Shown here: piece after piece, positions 45,901-59,700 of the stretch
Numbering within the stretch: the first letter of the stretch is position 1
Layout: every line of letters starts with the position of its first letter
DNA from: Gordionus sp. m RMFG-2023
Lineage: Eukaryota > Nematomorpha > Gordioida > Chordodea > Parachordodidae
Assembly (NCBI RefSeq): GCF_954871325.1
Contig: NC_088776.1
Coordinates: 63,698,954-63,762,953, forward strand
DNA length: 64,000 nucleotides
Reading direction: 5' to 3'
Translations under genes and position numbers: made by a program
The notes under the pieces: model-generated
The model's input: the letters and a program-made list of their open reading frames with translations, nothing else
The model's database searches: none
What the model was told of the DNA's origin: nothing

Positions 45901-48900
45901 AATTTATTATTATGTTTATAAAATAAAAGGTTTACTTGATGGTGTCTGTTGAGAGCGGTCGACATCGGTAGTTTTGCGAGTTGGTATAGAAAATCTTCGA
46001 GTAGCTATAAGTATGTTAAATTTATAATTTATTATGTTTATAAAATAAAAGGTTTACTTGATGGTGTCTGTTGTGAACGGTCAACATCGGTAGTGATGCG
46101 AGTTGGTATAGAAAATCTTCGAGTAGCTATAAATATGGTAAATTTATTATTTATTAGGCTTATAAAATAAAAGGTTTACTTGATGGTGACTGTTGTGAAC
46201 GGTCAACATCGGTAGTGATGCGAGTTGGTATAGAAAATCTTCGAGTAGCTATAAATATGGTAAATTTATTATTATGTTTATAAAATAAAAAGTTTACTTG
46301 ATGGTGTATATTGTGAAAGGTCAACATCGGTAGTGATGCGAGTTGGTATAGAAAATCTTCGAGTAGCTATAAATATGGTAAATTAATTATTATGTTTATA
46401 AAATAAAAGTTTTACTTGAGTGTATGTTGTGAACGGTCAACATCGGTAGTGATGCGAGTTGGTATAGAAAATCTTCGAGTAGCTATAAATATGGTAAATT
46501 AATTATTATGTTTATAAAATAAAAGGTTTACTTGATGGTGTCTCTTGTGAACGGTCAACATCGGTAGTGATGCGAGTTGGTATAGAAAATCTTCGAGTAG
46601 CTATAAATATGGTAAATTAATTATTATGTTTATAAAATAAAAGTTTTACTTGAGTGTATGTTGTGAACGGTCAACATCGGTAGTGATGCGAGTTGGTATA
46701 GAAAATCTTCGAGTAGCTATAAATATGGTAAATTAATTATTATGTTTATAAAATAAAAGGTTTACTTGATGGTGTCTGCTGTGAACGGTCAACATCGGTT
46801 GTGATGCGAGTTGGTATAGAAAATCTTCGAGTAGCTATAAATATGGTAAATTTATTTTTATGTTTATAAAATAAAAGGTTTACTTGATGGTGTCTGTTGT
46901 GAACGGTCAACATCGGGAGTGATGCGAGTTGGTATAGAAAATCTTCGAGTAGCTATAAATATGGTAAATTTATTATTTATTATGCTTATAAAATAAAAGG
47001 TTTACTTGATGGGGTCTGTTGTGAACGGTCAACATCGGTAATGATGCGAGTTGGTGTAGAAAATCTTCGAGTAGCTATAAATATGTAAATTTATTATTTA
47101 TTATGTTTATAAAATAAAAGGTTTACTTGATGGTGTCTCTTGTGAACGGTCAACATCGGTAGTGATGCGAGTTGGTATAGGAAATCTTCGAGTAGCTATA
47201 AATATGATAAATTTATTATTTATTATGTTTATAAAATAAAAGGTTTACTTGATGGTGTCTGTTGTGAACGGTCAACATCGGTAGTGATACGAGTTGGTAT
47301 AGAAAATCTTCGAGTAGCTATAAATATGGTAAATTTATTATTATGTTTATAAAATAAAAGGTTTACTTGATGGTGTCTGTTGTGAACGGTCAACATCGGT
47401 AGTGATGCGAGTTGGTATAGAAAATCTTCGAGTAGCTATAAATATGGTAAATTTATTATTTATTATGTTTATAAAATAAAAGGTTTACTTGATGGTGTCT
47501 GTTGTGAACGGTCAACATCGGGAGTGATGCGAGTTGGTATAGAAAATCTTCGAGTAGCTATAAATATGGTAAATTTATTATTATGTTTTTAAAATAAAAG
47601 GTTTACTTGATGGTGTCTGTTGTGAACGGTCAACATCGGGAGTGATGCGAGTTGGTATAGAAAATCTTCGAGTAGCTATAAAATATGGTAAATTTATTAT
47701 TTATTATGTTTATAAAATAAAAGGTTTACTTGATGGTGTTTGTTGTGAACGGTCAACATCGGTAGTGATACGAGTTGGTATAGAAAATCTTCGAGTAGCT
47801 ATAAATATGGTAAATTTATTATTATGTTTATAAAATCAAAGGTTTACTTGATGGTGTCTGTTGTGAACGGTCAACATCGGTAGTGATGCGAGTTGGTATA
47901 GAAAATCTTCGAGTAGCTATAAATATGGTAAATTTATTATTATGTTTATAAAATAAAAGGTTTACTTGATGGTGTCTGTTGTGAACGGTCAACATCGGTA
48001 GTGATGCGAGTTGGTATAGAAAATCTTCGAGTAGCTATAAATATGGTAAATTTATTATTTATTATGTTTATAAAATAAAAGGTTTACTTGATGGTGTCTG
48101 TTGTGAACGGTCAACATCGGGAGTGATGCGAGTTGGTATAGAAAATCTTCGAGTAGCTATAAATATGGTAAATTTATTATTTATTAGGCTTATAAAATAA
48201 AAGGTTTACTTGATGGTGACTGTTGTGAACGGTCAACATCGGTAGTGATGCGAGTTGGTATAGAAAATCTTCGAGTAGCTATAAATATGGTAAATATTAT
48301 TTATTATGTTTATAAAATAAAAAATTTACTTGATGGTGTATATTGTGAAAGGTCAACATCGGTAGTTATGCGAGTTGGTATAGAAAATCTTCGAGTAGCT
48401 ATAAATATGGTAAATTTATTATTTATTAGGCTTATAAAATAAAAGGTTTACTTGATGGTGTCTGTTGTGAACGGTCAACATCGGTAGTGATGCGAGTTGG
48501 TATAGAAAATCTTCGAGTAGCTATAAATATGGTAAATTTATTATTATGTTTATAAAATAAAAGGTTTACTTGATGGTGTCTGTTGAGAGCGGTCGACATC
48601 GGTAGTTTTGCGAGTTGGTATAGAAAATCTTCGAGTAGCTATAAGTATGGTAAATTTATTATTATGTTTATAAAATAAAAGGTTTACTTGATGGTGTCTG
48701 TTGAGAGCGGTCGACATCGGTAGTTTTGCGAGTTGGTATAGAAAATCTTCGAGTAGCTATAAGTATGTTAAATTTATTATTTATTATGTTTATAAAATAA
48801 AAGGTTTACTTGATGGTGTCTGTTGTGAACGGTCAACATCGATAGTGATGCGAGTTGGTATAGAAAATCTTCGAGTAGCTATAAATATGGTAAATTTATT

Positions 48901-51900
48901 ATTTATTATGTTTATAAAATAAAAGGTTTACTTGATGGTGTCTGTTGTGAACGGTCAACATCGGTAGTGATGCGAGTTGGTATAGAAAATCTTCGAGTAG
49001 CTATAAGTATGTTAAATTTATTATTTATTATGTTTATAAAATAAAAGGTTTACTTGATGGTGTCTGTTGTGAACGGTCAACATCGGTAGTGATGCGAGTT
49101 GGTATAGAAAATCTTCGAGTAGCTATAAATATGGTAAATTTATTATTTATTATGTTTATAAAATAAAAGGTTTACTTGATGGTGTCTGTTGTGAACGGTC
49201 AACATCGGTAGTGATGCGAGTTGGTATAGAAAATCTTCGAGTAGCTATAAATATGGTAAATTTATTATTTATTATGTTTATAAAATAAAAGGTTTACTTG
49301 ATGGTGACTGTTGTGAACGGTCAACATCGGTAATGATGCGAGTTGGTATAGAAAATCTTCGAGTAGCTATAAGTATGTTAAATTTATTATTTATTATGTT
49401 TATAAAATAAAAGGTTTACTTGATGGTGTCTGTTGTGAACGGTAAACATCGGTAGTGATGCGAGTTGGTATAGAAAATCTTCGAGTAGCTATAAGTATGT
49501 TAAATTTATTATTTATTATGTTTATAAAATAAAAGGTTTACTTGATGGTGTCTGTTGTGAACGGTCAACATCGGTAGTGATGCGAGTTGGTATAGAAAAT
49601 CTTCGAGTAGCTATAAATATGGTAAATTTATTATTTATTATGTTTATAAAATAAAAGGTTTACTTGATGGTGACTGTTGTGAACGGTCAACATCGGTAAT
49701 GATGCGAGTTGGTATAGAAAATCTTCGAGTAGCTATAAATATGGTAAATTTATTATTTATTATGTTTATAAAATAAAAGGTTTACTTGATGGTGTCTGTT
49801 GTGAACGGTCAACATCGGTAGTGATGCGAGTTGGTATAGAAAATCTTCGAGTAGCTATAAATATGGTAAATTTATTATTTATTATGTTTATAAAATAAAA
49901 GGTTTACTTGATGGTGTCTGTTGTGAACGGTCAACATCGGTAGTGATGCGAGTTGGTATAGAAAATCTTCGAGTAGCTATAAATATGGTAAATTTATTAT
50001 TTATTATGTTTATAAAATAAAAGGTTTACTTGATGGTGTCTGTTGAGAGCGGTCGAACATCGGTAGTTTTGCGAGTTGGTATAGAAAATCTTCGAGTAGC
50101 TATAAGTATGTTAAATTTATTATTTATTATGTTTATAAAATAAAAGGTTTACTTGATGGTGTCTGTTGTGAACGGTCAACATCGGTAGTGATGCGAGTTG
50201 GTATAGAAAATCTTCGAGTAGCTATAAATATGGTAAATTTATTATTTATTATGTTTATAAAATAAAAGGTTTACTTGATGGTGACTGTTGTGAACGGTCA
50301 ACATCGGTAATGATGCGAGTTGGTATAGAAAATCTTCGAGTAGCTATAAGTATGGTAAATTTATTATTTATTAGGCTTATAAAATAAAAGGTTTACTTGA
50401 TGGTGACTGTTGTGAACGGTCAACATCGGTAATGATGCGAGTTGGTATAGAAAATCTTCGAGTAGCTATAAATATGGTAAATTTATTATTATGTTTATAA
50501 AATAAAAGGTTTACTTGATGGTGTCTGTTGAGAGCGGTCGACATCGGTAGTTTTGCGAGTTGGTATAGAAAATCTTCGAGTAGCTATAAGTATGTTAAAT
50601 TTATTATTATGTTTATAAAATAAAAGGTTTACTTGATGGTGTCTGTTGAGAGCGGTCGACATCGGTAGTTTTGCGAGTTGGTATAGAAAATCTTCGAGTA
50701 GCTATAAGTATGTTAAATTTATTATTTATTATGTTTATAAAATAAAAGGTTTACTTGATGGTGTCTGTTGTGAACGGTCAACATCGGTAGTGATGCGAGT
50801 TGGTATAGAAAATCTTCGAGTAGCTATAAATATGGTAAATTTATTATTATGTTTATAAAATAAAAGGTTTACTTGATGGTGTCTGTTGTGAGCGGTCGAC
50901 ATCGGTAGTTTTGCGAGTTGGTATAGAAAATCTTCGAGTAGCTATAAGTATGTTAAATTTATTATTTATTATGTTTATAAAATAAAAGGTTTACTTGATG
51001 GTGTTTTGTTGTGAACGGTCATCATCGGTAGTGATGCGAGTTGGTATAGAAAATCTTCGAGTAGCTATAAGTATGTTAAATTTATTATTTATTATGTTTA
51101 TAAAATAAAAGGTTTACTTGATGGTGTCTGTTGAGAGCGGTCGACATCGGTAGTTTTGCGAGTTGGTATAGAAAATCTTCGAGTAGCTATAAGTATGGTA
51201 AATTTATTATTATGTTTATAAAATAAAAGGTTTACTTGATGGTGTCTGTTGTGAACGGTAAACATCGGTAGTGATGCGAGTTGGTATAGAAAATCTTCGA
51301 GTAGCTATAAATATGGTAAATTTATTATTATGTTTATAAAATAAAAGGTTTACTTGATGGTGTCTGTTGAGAGCGGTCGACATCGGTAGTTTTGCGAGTT
51401 GGTATAGAAAATCTTCGAGTAGCTATAAGTATGGTAAATTTATTATTTATTATGTTTATAAAATAAAAGGTTTACTTGATGGTGTCTGTTGTGAACGGTC
51501 AACATCGGTAGTGATGCGAGTTGGTATAGAAAATCTTCGATTAGCTATAAATATGGTAAATTTATTATTATGTTTATAAAATAAAAGGTTTACTTGATGG
51601 TGTCTGTTGAGAGCGGTCGACATCGGTAGTTTTGCGAGTTGGTATAGAAAATCTTCGAGTAGCTATAAGTATGTTAAATTTATTATTTATTATGTTTATA
51701 AAATAAAAGGTTTACTTGATGGTGTCTGTTGTGAACGGTCAACATCGGTAGTGATGCGAGTTGGTATAGAAAATCTTCGAGTAGCTATAAATATGGTAAA
51801 TTTATTATTATGTTTATAAAATAAAAGGTTTACTTGATGGTGTCTGTTGAGAGCGGTCGACATCGGTAGTTTTGCGAGTTGGTATAGAAAATCTTCGAGT

Positions 51901-54900
51901 AGCTATAAGTATGTTAAATTTATTATTATGTTTATAAAATAAAAGGTTTACTTGATGGTGTCTGTTGTGAACGGTCAACATCGGTAGTGATGCGAGTTGG
52001 TATAGAAAATCTTCGATTAGCTATAAATATGGTAAATTTATTATTATGTTTATAAAATAAAAGGTTTACTTGATGGTGTCTGTTGAGAGCGGTCGACATC
52101 GGTAGTTTTGCGAGTTGGTATAGAAAATCTTCGAGTAGCTATAAGTATGGTAAATTTATTATTATGTTTATAAAATAAAAGGTTTACTTGATGGTGTCTG
52201 TTGTGAACGGTCAACATCGGTAGTGATGCGAGTTGGTATAGAAAATCTTCGAGTAGCTATAAATATGGTAAATTTATTATTATGTTTATAAAATAAAAGG
52301 TTTACTTGATGGTGTCTGTTGAGAGCGGTCGACATCGGTAGTGTTTGCGAGTTGGTATAGAAAATCTTCGAGTAGCTATAAGTATGGTAAATTTATTATT
52401 ATGTTTATAAAATAAAAGGTTTACTTGATGGTGTCTGTTGTGAACGGTCAACATCGGTAGTGATGCGAGTTGGTATAGAAAATCTTCGATTAGCTATAAA
52501 TATGGTAAATTTATTATTATGTTTATAAAATAAAAGGTTTACTTGATGGTGTCTGTTGAGAGCGGTCGACATCGGTAGTTTTGCGAGTTGGTATAGAAAA
52601 TCTTCGAGTAGCTATAAGTATGTTAAATTTATTATTTATTATGTTTATAAAATAAAAGGTTTACTTGATGGTGTCTGTTGTGAACGGTCAACATCGGTAG
52701 TGATGCGAGTTGGTATAGAAAATCTTCGAGTAGCTATAAATATGGTAAATATTATTTATTATGTTTATAAAATAAAAGGTTTACTTGATGGTGTCTGTTG
52801 AGAGCGGTCGACATCGGTAGTTTTGCGAGTTGGTATAGAAAATCTTCGAGTAGCTATAAGTATGTTAAATTTATTATTTATTATGTTTATAAAATAAAAG
52901 GTTTACTTGATGGTGTTTTGTTGTGAACGGTCATCATCGGTAGTGATGCGAGTTGGTATAGAAAATCTTCGAGTAGCTATAAGTATGTTAAATTTATTAT
53001 TTATTATGTTTATAAAATAAAAGGTTTACTTGATGGTGTCTGTTGAGAGCGGTCGACATCGGTAGTTTTGCGAGTTGGTATAGAAAATCTTCGAGTAGCT
53101 ATAAGTATGGTAAATTTATTATTATGTTTATAAAATAAAAGGTTTACTTGATGGTGTCTGTTGTGAACGGTAAACATCGGTAGTGATGCGAGTTGGTATA
53201 GAAAATCTTCGAGTAGCTATAAATATGGTAAATTTATTATTATGTTTATAAAATAAAAGGTTTACTTGATGGTGTCTGTTGAGAGCGGTCGACATCGGTA
53301 GTTTTGCGAGTTGGTATAGAAAATCTTCGAGTAGCTATAAGTATGTTAAATTTATTATTTATTATGTTTATAAAATAAAAGGTTTACTTGATGGTGTCTG
53401 TTGTGAACGGTCAACATCGGTAGTGATGCGAGTTGGTATAGAAAATCTTCGAGTAGCTATAAATATGGTAAATTTATTATTTATTATGTTTATAAAATAA
53501 AAGGTTTACTTGATGGTGACTGTTGTGAACGGTCAACATCGGTAATGATGCGAGTTGGTATAGAAAATCTTCGAGTAGCTATAAGTATGTTAAATTTATT
53601 ATTTATTATGTTTATAAAATAAAAGGTTTACTTGATGGTGTCTGTTGTGAACGGTAAACATCGGTAGTGATGCGAGTTGGTATAGAAAATCTTCGAGTAG
53701 CTATAAATATGGTAAATTTATTATTATGTTTCAAAAATAAAAGGTTTACTTGATGGTGTCTGTTGTGAACGGTCAACATCGGGAGTGATGCGAATTGGTA
53801 TAGAAAATCTTAGAGTAGCTATAAATATGGTAAATTTATTATTTATTATGTTTATAAAATAAAAGGTTAACTTGATGGTGTCTGTTGTGAACGGTCAACA
53901 TCGGGAGTGATGCGAGTTGGTATAGAAAATCTTCGAGTAGCTATAAATATGGTAAATTTATTATTATGTTTATAAAATAAAAGGTTTACTTGATGGTGTC
54001 TGTTGTGAACGGTCAACATCGGTAGTGATGCGAGTTGGTATAGAAAATCTTCGAGTAGCTATAAATATGGTAAATTTATTATTATGTTTATAAAATAAAA
54101 GGTTTACTTGATGGTGTCTGTTGAGAGCGGTCGACATCGGTAGTTTTGCGAGTTGGTATAGAAAATCTTCGAGTAGCTATAAATATGGTAAATTTATTAT
54201 TTATTATGTTTATAAAATAAAAGGTTTACTTGATGGTGACTGTTGTGAACGGTCAACATCGGTAATGATGCGAGTTGGTATAGAAAATCTTCGAGTAGCT
54301 ATAAGTATGTTAAATTTATTATTTATTATGTTTATAAAATAAAAGGTTTACTTGATGGTGTCTGTTGTGAACGGTAAACATCGGTAGTGATGCGAGTTGG
54401 TATAGAAAATCTTCGAGTAGCTATAAATATGGTAAAATTATTATTTATTATGCTTATAAATAAAAACGTTTACTTGATGGTGTATATTGTGAAAGGTCAA
54501 AATCGGTAGTGATGCGAGTTGGTATAGAAAATCTTCGAGTAGCTATAAGTATTTTAAATTTATTATTTATTATGCTTATAAATAAAAAAATTTACTTGAT
54601 GGTGTATATTGTGAAAGGTCAACATCGGTAGTTATGCGAGTTGGTATAGAAAATCTTCGAGTAGCTATAAATATGGTAAATTTATTATTATGTTTATAAA
54701 ATAAAAGGTTTACCTGATGGTGTCTGTTGTGAACGGTCAACATCGGTAGTGATGCGAGTTGGTATAGAAAATCTTCGAGTAGCTATAAATATGGTAAATT
54801 TATTATTATGTTTTAAATAAAAGGTTTACTTGATGGTGTCTGTTGTGAACGGTCAACATCGGTAGTGATGCGAGTTGGTATAGAAAATCTTCGAGTAGCT

Positions 54901-57649
54901 ATAAATATGGTAAATTTATTATTATGTTTATAAAATAAAAGGTTTACTTGATGGTGTCTGTTGTGAACGGTCAACATCGGTAGTGATGCGAGTTGGTATA
55001 GAAAATCTTCGAGTAGCTATAAATATGGTAAATTTATTATTATGTTTATAAAATAAAAGGTTTACTTGATGGTGTCTGTTGAGAGCGGTCGACATCGGTA
55101 GTTTTGCGAGTTGGTATAGAAAATCTTCGAGTAGCTATAAGTATGTTAAATTTATTATTATGTTTATAAAATAAAAGGTTTACTTGATGGTGTCTGTTGA
55201 GAGCGGTCGACATCGGTAGTTTTGCGAGTTGGTATAGAAAATCTTCGAGTAGCTATAAGTATGTTAAATTTATTATTTATTATGTTTATAAAACAAAAGG
55301 TTTACTTGATGGTGTCTGTTGTGAACGGTCAACATCGGTAGTGATGCGAGTTGGTATAGAAAATCTTCGAGTAGCTATAAATATGGTAAATTTATTATTA
55401 TGTTTATAAAATAAAAGGTTTACTTGATGGTGTCTGTTGAGAGCGGTCGACATCGGTAGTTTTGCGAGTTGGTATAGAAAATCTTCGAGTAGCTATAAGT
55501 ATGGTAAATTTATTATTATGTTTATAAAATAAAAGGTTTACTTGATGGTGTCTGTTGTGAACGGTCAACATCGGTAGTGATACGAGTTGGTATAGAAAAT
55601 CTTCGAGTAGCTATAAATATGGTAAATATATTATTATGTTTATAAAATAAAAGATTTACTTGATGGTGTCTGTTGTGAACGGTCAACATCGGGAGTGATG
55701 CGAGTTGGTGTAGAAAATCTTCGAGTAGCTATAAATATGGTAAATTTATTATTATGTTTATAAAATAAAAGATTTACTTGATGGTGTCTGTTGTGAACGG
55801 TCAACATCGGGAGTGATGCGAGTTGGTGTAGAAAATCTTCGAGTAGCTATAAATATGGTAAATTTATTATTATGTTTATAAAATAAAAGGTTTACTTGAT
55901 GGTGTCTGTTGTGAACGGTCAACATCGGGAGTGATGCGAGTTGGTGTAGAAAATCTTCGAGTAGCTATAAATATGTAAATTTATTATTTATTATGTTTAT
56001 AAAATAAAAGGTTTACTTGATGGTGTCTGTTGTGAACGGTCAACATCGGGAGTGATGCGAGTTGGTGTAGAAAATCTTCGAGTAGCTATAAATATAAATT
56101 TATTATTTATTATGTTTATAAAATAAAAGGTTTACTTGATGGTGTCTGTTGTGAACGGTCAACATCGTTAGTGATGCGAGTTGGTATAGGAAATCTTCGA
56201 GTAGCTATAAATATGATAAATTTATTATTATGTTTATAAAATAAAAGATTTACTTGATAACGTGTGTTGTGAACTCTCAATATAAGTAGGTGTGAGGGTT
56301 GGATTAATAAATATTCCAGATGCTTTAAAACAATTTCAAAAAAATATAATATAATTAAAATATACTCATATATGTTCTAAAATTATGATTATAATTGGCA
56401 CTAGGATGATGATGTTATAAATTTATTATTTATTATGTTTATAAAATAAAAGGTTTACTTGATGGTGTCTCTTGTGAACGGTCAACATCGGTAGTGATGC
56501 GAGTTGGTATAGGAAATCTTCGAGTAGCTATAAATATGATAAATTTATTATTTATTATGTTTATAAAATAAAAGGTTTACTTGATGGTGTCTGTTGTGAA
56601 CGGTCAACATCGGGAGTGATGCGAGTTGGTGTAGAAAATCTTCGAGTAGCTATAAATATGGTAAATTTATTATTATGTTTATAAAATAAAAGATTTACTT
56701 GATGGTGTCTGTTGTGAACGGTCAACATCGGGAGTGATGCGAGTTGGTGTAGAAAATCTTCGAGTAGCTATAAATATGGTAAATTTATTATTATGTTTAT
56801 AAAATAAAAGATTTACTTGATGGTGTCTGTTGTGAACGGTCAACATCGGGAGTGATGCGAGTTGGTGTAGAAAATCTTCGAGTAGCTATAAATATGGTAA
56901 ATTTATTATTATGTTTATAAAATAAAAGATTTACTTGATGGTGTCTGTTGTGAACGGTCAACATCGGGAGTGATGCGAGTTGGTGTAGAAAATCTTCGAG
57001 TAGCTATAAATATGGTAAATTTATTATTATGTTTATAAAATAAAAGATTTACTTGATGGTGTCTGTTGTGAACGGTCAACATCGGGAGTGATGCGAGTTG
57101 GTGTAGAAAATCTTCGAGTAGCTATAAATATGGTAAATTTATTATTATGTTTATAAAATAAAAGATTTACTTGATGGTGTCTGTTGTGAACGGTCAACAT
57201 CGGGAGTGATGCGAGTTGGTGTAGAAAATCTTCGAGTAGCTATAAATATGGTAAATTTATTATTATGTTTATAAAATAAAAGATTTACTTGATGGTGTCT
57301 GTTGTGAACGGTCAACATCGGGAGTGATGCGAGTTGGTGTAGAAAATCTTCGAGTAGCTATAAATATGGTAAATTTATTATTATGTTTATAAAATAAAAG
57401 ATTTACTTGATGGTGTCTGTTGTGAACGGTCAACATCGGGAGTGATGCGAGTTGGTGTAGAAAATCTTCGAGTAGCTATAAATATAAATTTATTATTTAT
57501 TATGTTTATAAAATAAAAGGTTTACTTGATGGTGTCTGTTGTGAACGGTCAACATCGTTAGTGATGCGAGTTGGTATAGGAAATCTTCGAGTAGCTATAA
57601 ATATGATAAATTTATTATTTTTTATGTTTATAAAATAAAAGGTTTACTT
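42975..57649. repeat. Satellite array of 118/122-bp monomers, about 120 copies, with dimeric higher-order structure
   Basis: The monomer contains TTTACTTGATGGTGTCTGTTG, GTTGGTATAGAAAATCTTCG, AGTAGCTATAAATATGGTAAA and ATGTTTATAAAATAAAAGG. Two lengths differ by 4 bp: TTATTATTATG in the 118-bp form and TTATTATTTATTATG in the 122-bp form. Type A reads GAGAGCGGTCGACATCGG-TAGTTTTGCG; type B reads GTGAACGGTCAACATCGG-TAGTGATGCG. A and B often alternate as a 240-bp dimer (starts at 44037, 44277, 44757; 51367, 51607). Subtypes are zoned: GACTGTTG-TAATGATG plus TTAGGCTTAT dominates 43180-44030, and CGGGAGTGATG plus GTTGGTGTAG plus AAAGATTTAC dominates 55630-57480. The open frames of 70-80 codons simply span an A-B dimer. 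Confidence 0.95.
56256..56424. repeat. Internal copy of the array's right-edge flank
   Basis: 169 bp (from GATAACGTGTGTTG through GGTGTGAGGGTTGG to GGATGATGATGTTATAAATTT) nearly identical to 57650-57818, 1394 bp downstream. Ordinary monomers resume immediately afterwards. Confidence 0.9.
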
Positions 57650-57818
57650 GATAACGTGTGTTGTGTACTCTCAATATAAGTAGGTGTGAGGGTTGGATTA
57701 ATAAATATTCCAGATGCTTTAAAACAATTTCAAAAAAATATAATATAATTAAAATATACTCATATATGTTCTAAAATTATGATTATAATTGGCACTAGGA
57801 TGATGATGTTATAAATTT
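57650..57818. repeat. Terminal edge sequence of the satellite array
   Basis: Second copy of the 169-bp edge sequence, followed by non-satellite DNA. It includes a decayed monomer (GTGTACTCTCAATATAAGTAGG) and then unique sequence. Confidence 0.85.
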
Positions 57819-59159
57819 TACACGTTTACTCAAATAAACTATATATTCATATGATATAATACACCAAATATTTTCACGAAAAATCTTTAAAAACTATCAT
57901 TGTAAAACCATCACGAAAAAATTCAATTCCTAATATTATTTGAGAAATTTACAATACTAAACAGCTCATATAAATGAAGTGAATCAATTATTTTAAACAT
58001 ATGTATCTTTTAAAATTCAAGTTTCGAATTATAGTCATATTTTTACACGCACTCTAGTCAAATTTTAAAAATTCGGATATATTATCTAACCATGTGTTTC
58101 TTATCACCTTAGTGATTTCTTAAAATAAAGAATGGAATAGCATATGTATATTTTTTTATCCATCTTATGATCATGGCATCATCCTTCAGATTTATTGTAT
58201 AATCTAAATTTTAACACACCCATGAATCCATAACCTAAAATATTGATACTAAAGATATAAGCCTTAATATTATTGTATTAAATAACAATAATATCACAGT
58301 TATCTTCCCTCATTTTCGAACTTTAAATAATATTAGATACATATCTAATATTATGCCACCGTTATATTCAAAGTTATTTTTAATAACTATTTATAAGTTA
58401 TAAACCATAAATATTCAAAACATATCCTAGAATATTTTCGACTATATCATTTTCGAAAAATGCATTATTTATATATAATTGTAATTAAAAATGAACCATA
58501 AATTAGATACACATTATTTAGAGTTACAACTCATGAGTAACTATCAACCTAAACACCATGATATCTCTACTTTATTAAGATCTGGTTTGTCAACCAGTTA
58601 AATTCATTTTACCGTATTTGTAAATATCACTAATTAATTATATTTACATATTTACATTTGGTTAAATATATTGCAGTGGAAAAAAATGAATTGTAATCAA
58701 TTACCAATATATCTAATATTATCCCATTTATTTATCTACAATTTCATATGTTTAATCAGGTTTATGCTAAAGCCAAGAACATCCTTTCTCCTAACATTTG
58801 TCCCAAATAACACGACAAAATTGGATTTATTTACGTTTGGAGATCTCTTTATATGTTAGTTGTGTAATTGTTTTGTTAGAAAACAACAATTGTTCTACAA
58901 CTAATTATTTATTAGTCTTTCATACGAAATATTCTTACCAATCAAATTTACTGATTGATTTGGTTATCCTAAAAATGAAGTTTAGAGAAAGTTTTTAAAT
59001 AAAATATTCAATAATTTTTCTTTTTAATTCTAACTAATTTTATTAAAATTCTACCCCTATATTTCAGTTAGTGTTAATTTTTATTTTGGGATATAGTTAT
59101 CATACTTGTTACGTTGGAGATCTACGACTAACTGTTCTAAAATTATTTATTACTAATGA
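57819..59159. other. AT-rich intergenic DNA after the satellite
   Basis: No supported gene. Short open frames at 58671-58998 overlap each other in different frames and show no known motif. Confidence 0.4.
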
Positions 59160-59700
59160 GTTATATATAAAACACAAGCACAATAGGCATATTTGTATTT
59201 GTAATCTAAAATATATTATTTATATATAAATGGAATTTAAATTAGTAAATAAATATTTAATCAATTTTTTTTAATTTTTCGTATATATTCTAAAGTGAGG
59301 TTCTAGATGATAGCGGTGTTTCTGTTTATTAACTAACTATTATTAAGATCAAAATTACTACCAAACAGGCACAATGGACTTATTTGTATTTGTAATCTAA
59401 AATATATTATTTTAAATATAAATAGAATATAAATAGGATATAAATTAGTTAAATAAATTCAAATATTTATTCAATTTTTTAATAATTAGTATATATTCTA
59501 ACGTGAAGTTCTAGATAATTGTGGGGGTTTTTGCTTATTAGTTATTATTAAGATAAAAAGTTACTACCAAACAGGAAATATACGGACCATCATATTAAAA
59601 TTTGTTATCTAAAATATATGATTTAAATATAAATCAAATGTAATTCAATAAATAAATTCAATGGAATATAGATGATTGTGGTGTTTTTGTTTATCAATTA
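59160..59700. repeat. Diverged tandem repeat, about three units of 160-210 bp
   Basis: Each unit has ACAGGCACAATGGACTTATTTG-like sequence, TTTGTAATCTAAAATATATTAT, GTATATATTCTAA-GTGA and GTTCTAGATGATTGTGGTGTTT (about 59301, 59508, 59667). Confidence 0.6.

Noticed and set aside
43062-55409. Many near-identical 62-81 codon frames (MRAVDIGSF...) suggesting a gene family
   Set aside because: They sit exactly on A-B dimers of the satellite. Single monomers of 118 or 122 bp shift the frame, so openness comes from the 240-bp dimer length being divisible by three. No splice, start-context or domain evidence.
42975-57649. CRISPR-like array of regular repeats
   Set aside because: There is no repeat-spacer alternation. 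The whole 118-122 bp unit repeats, and the context is a eukaryotic satellite.
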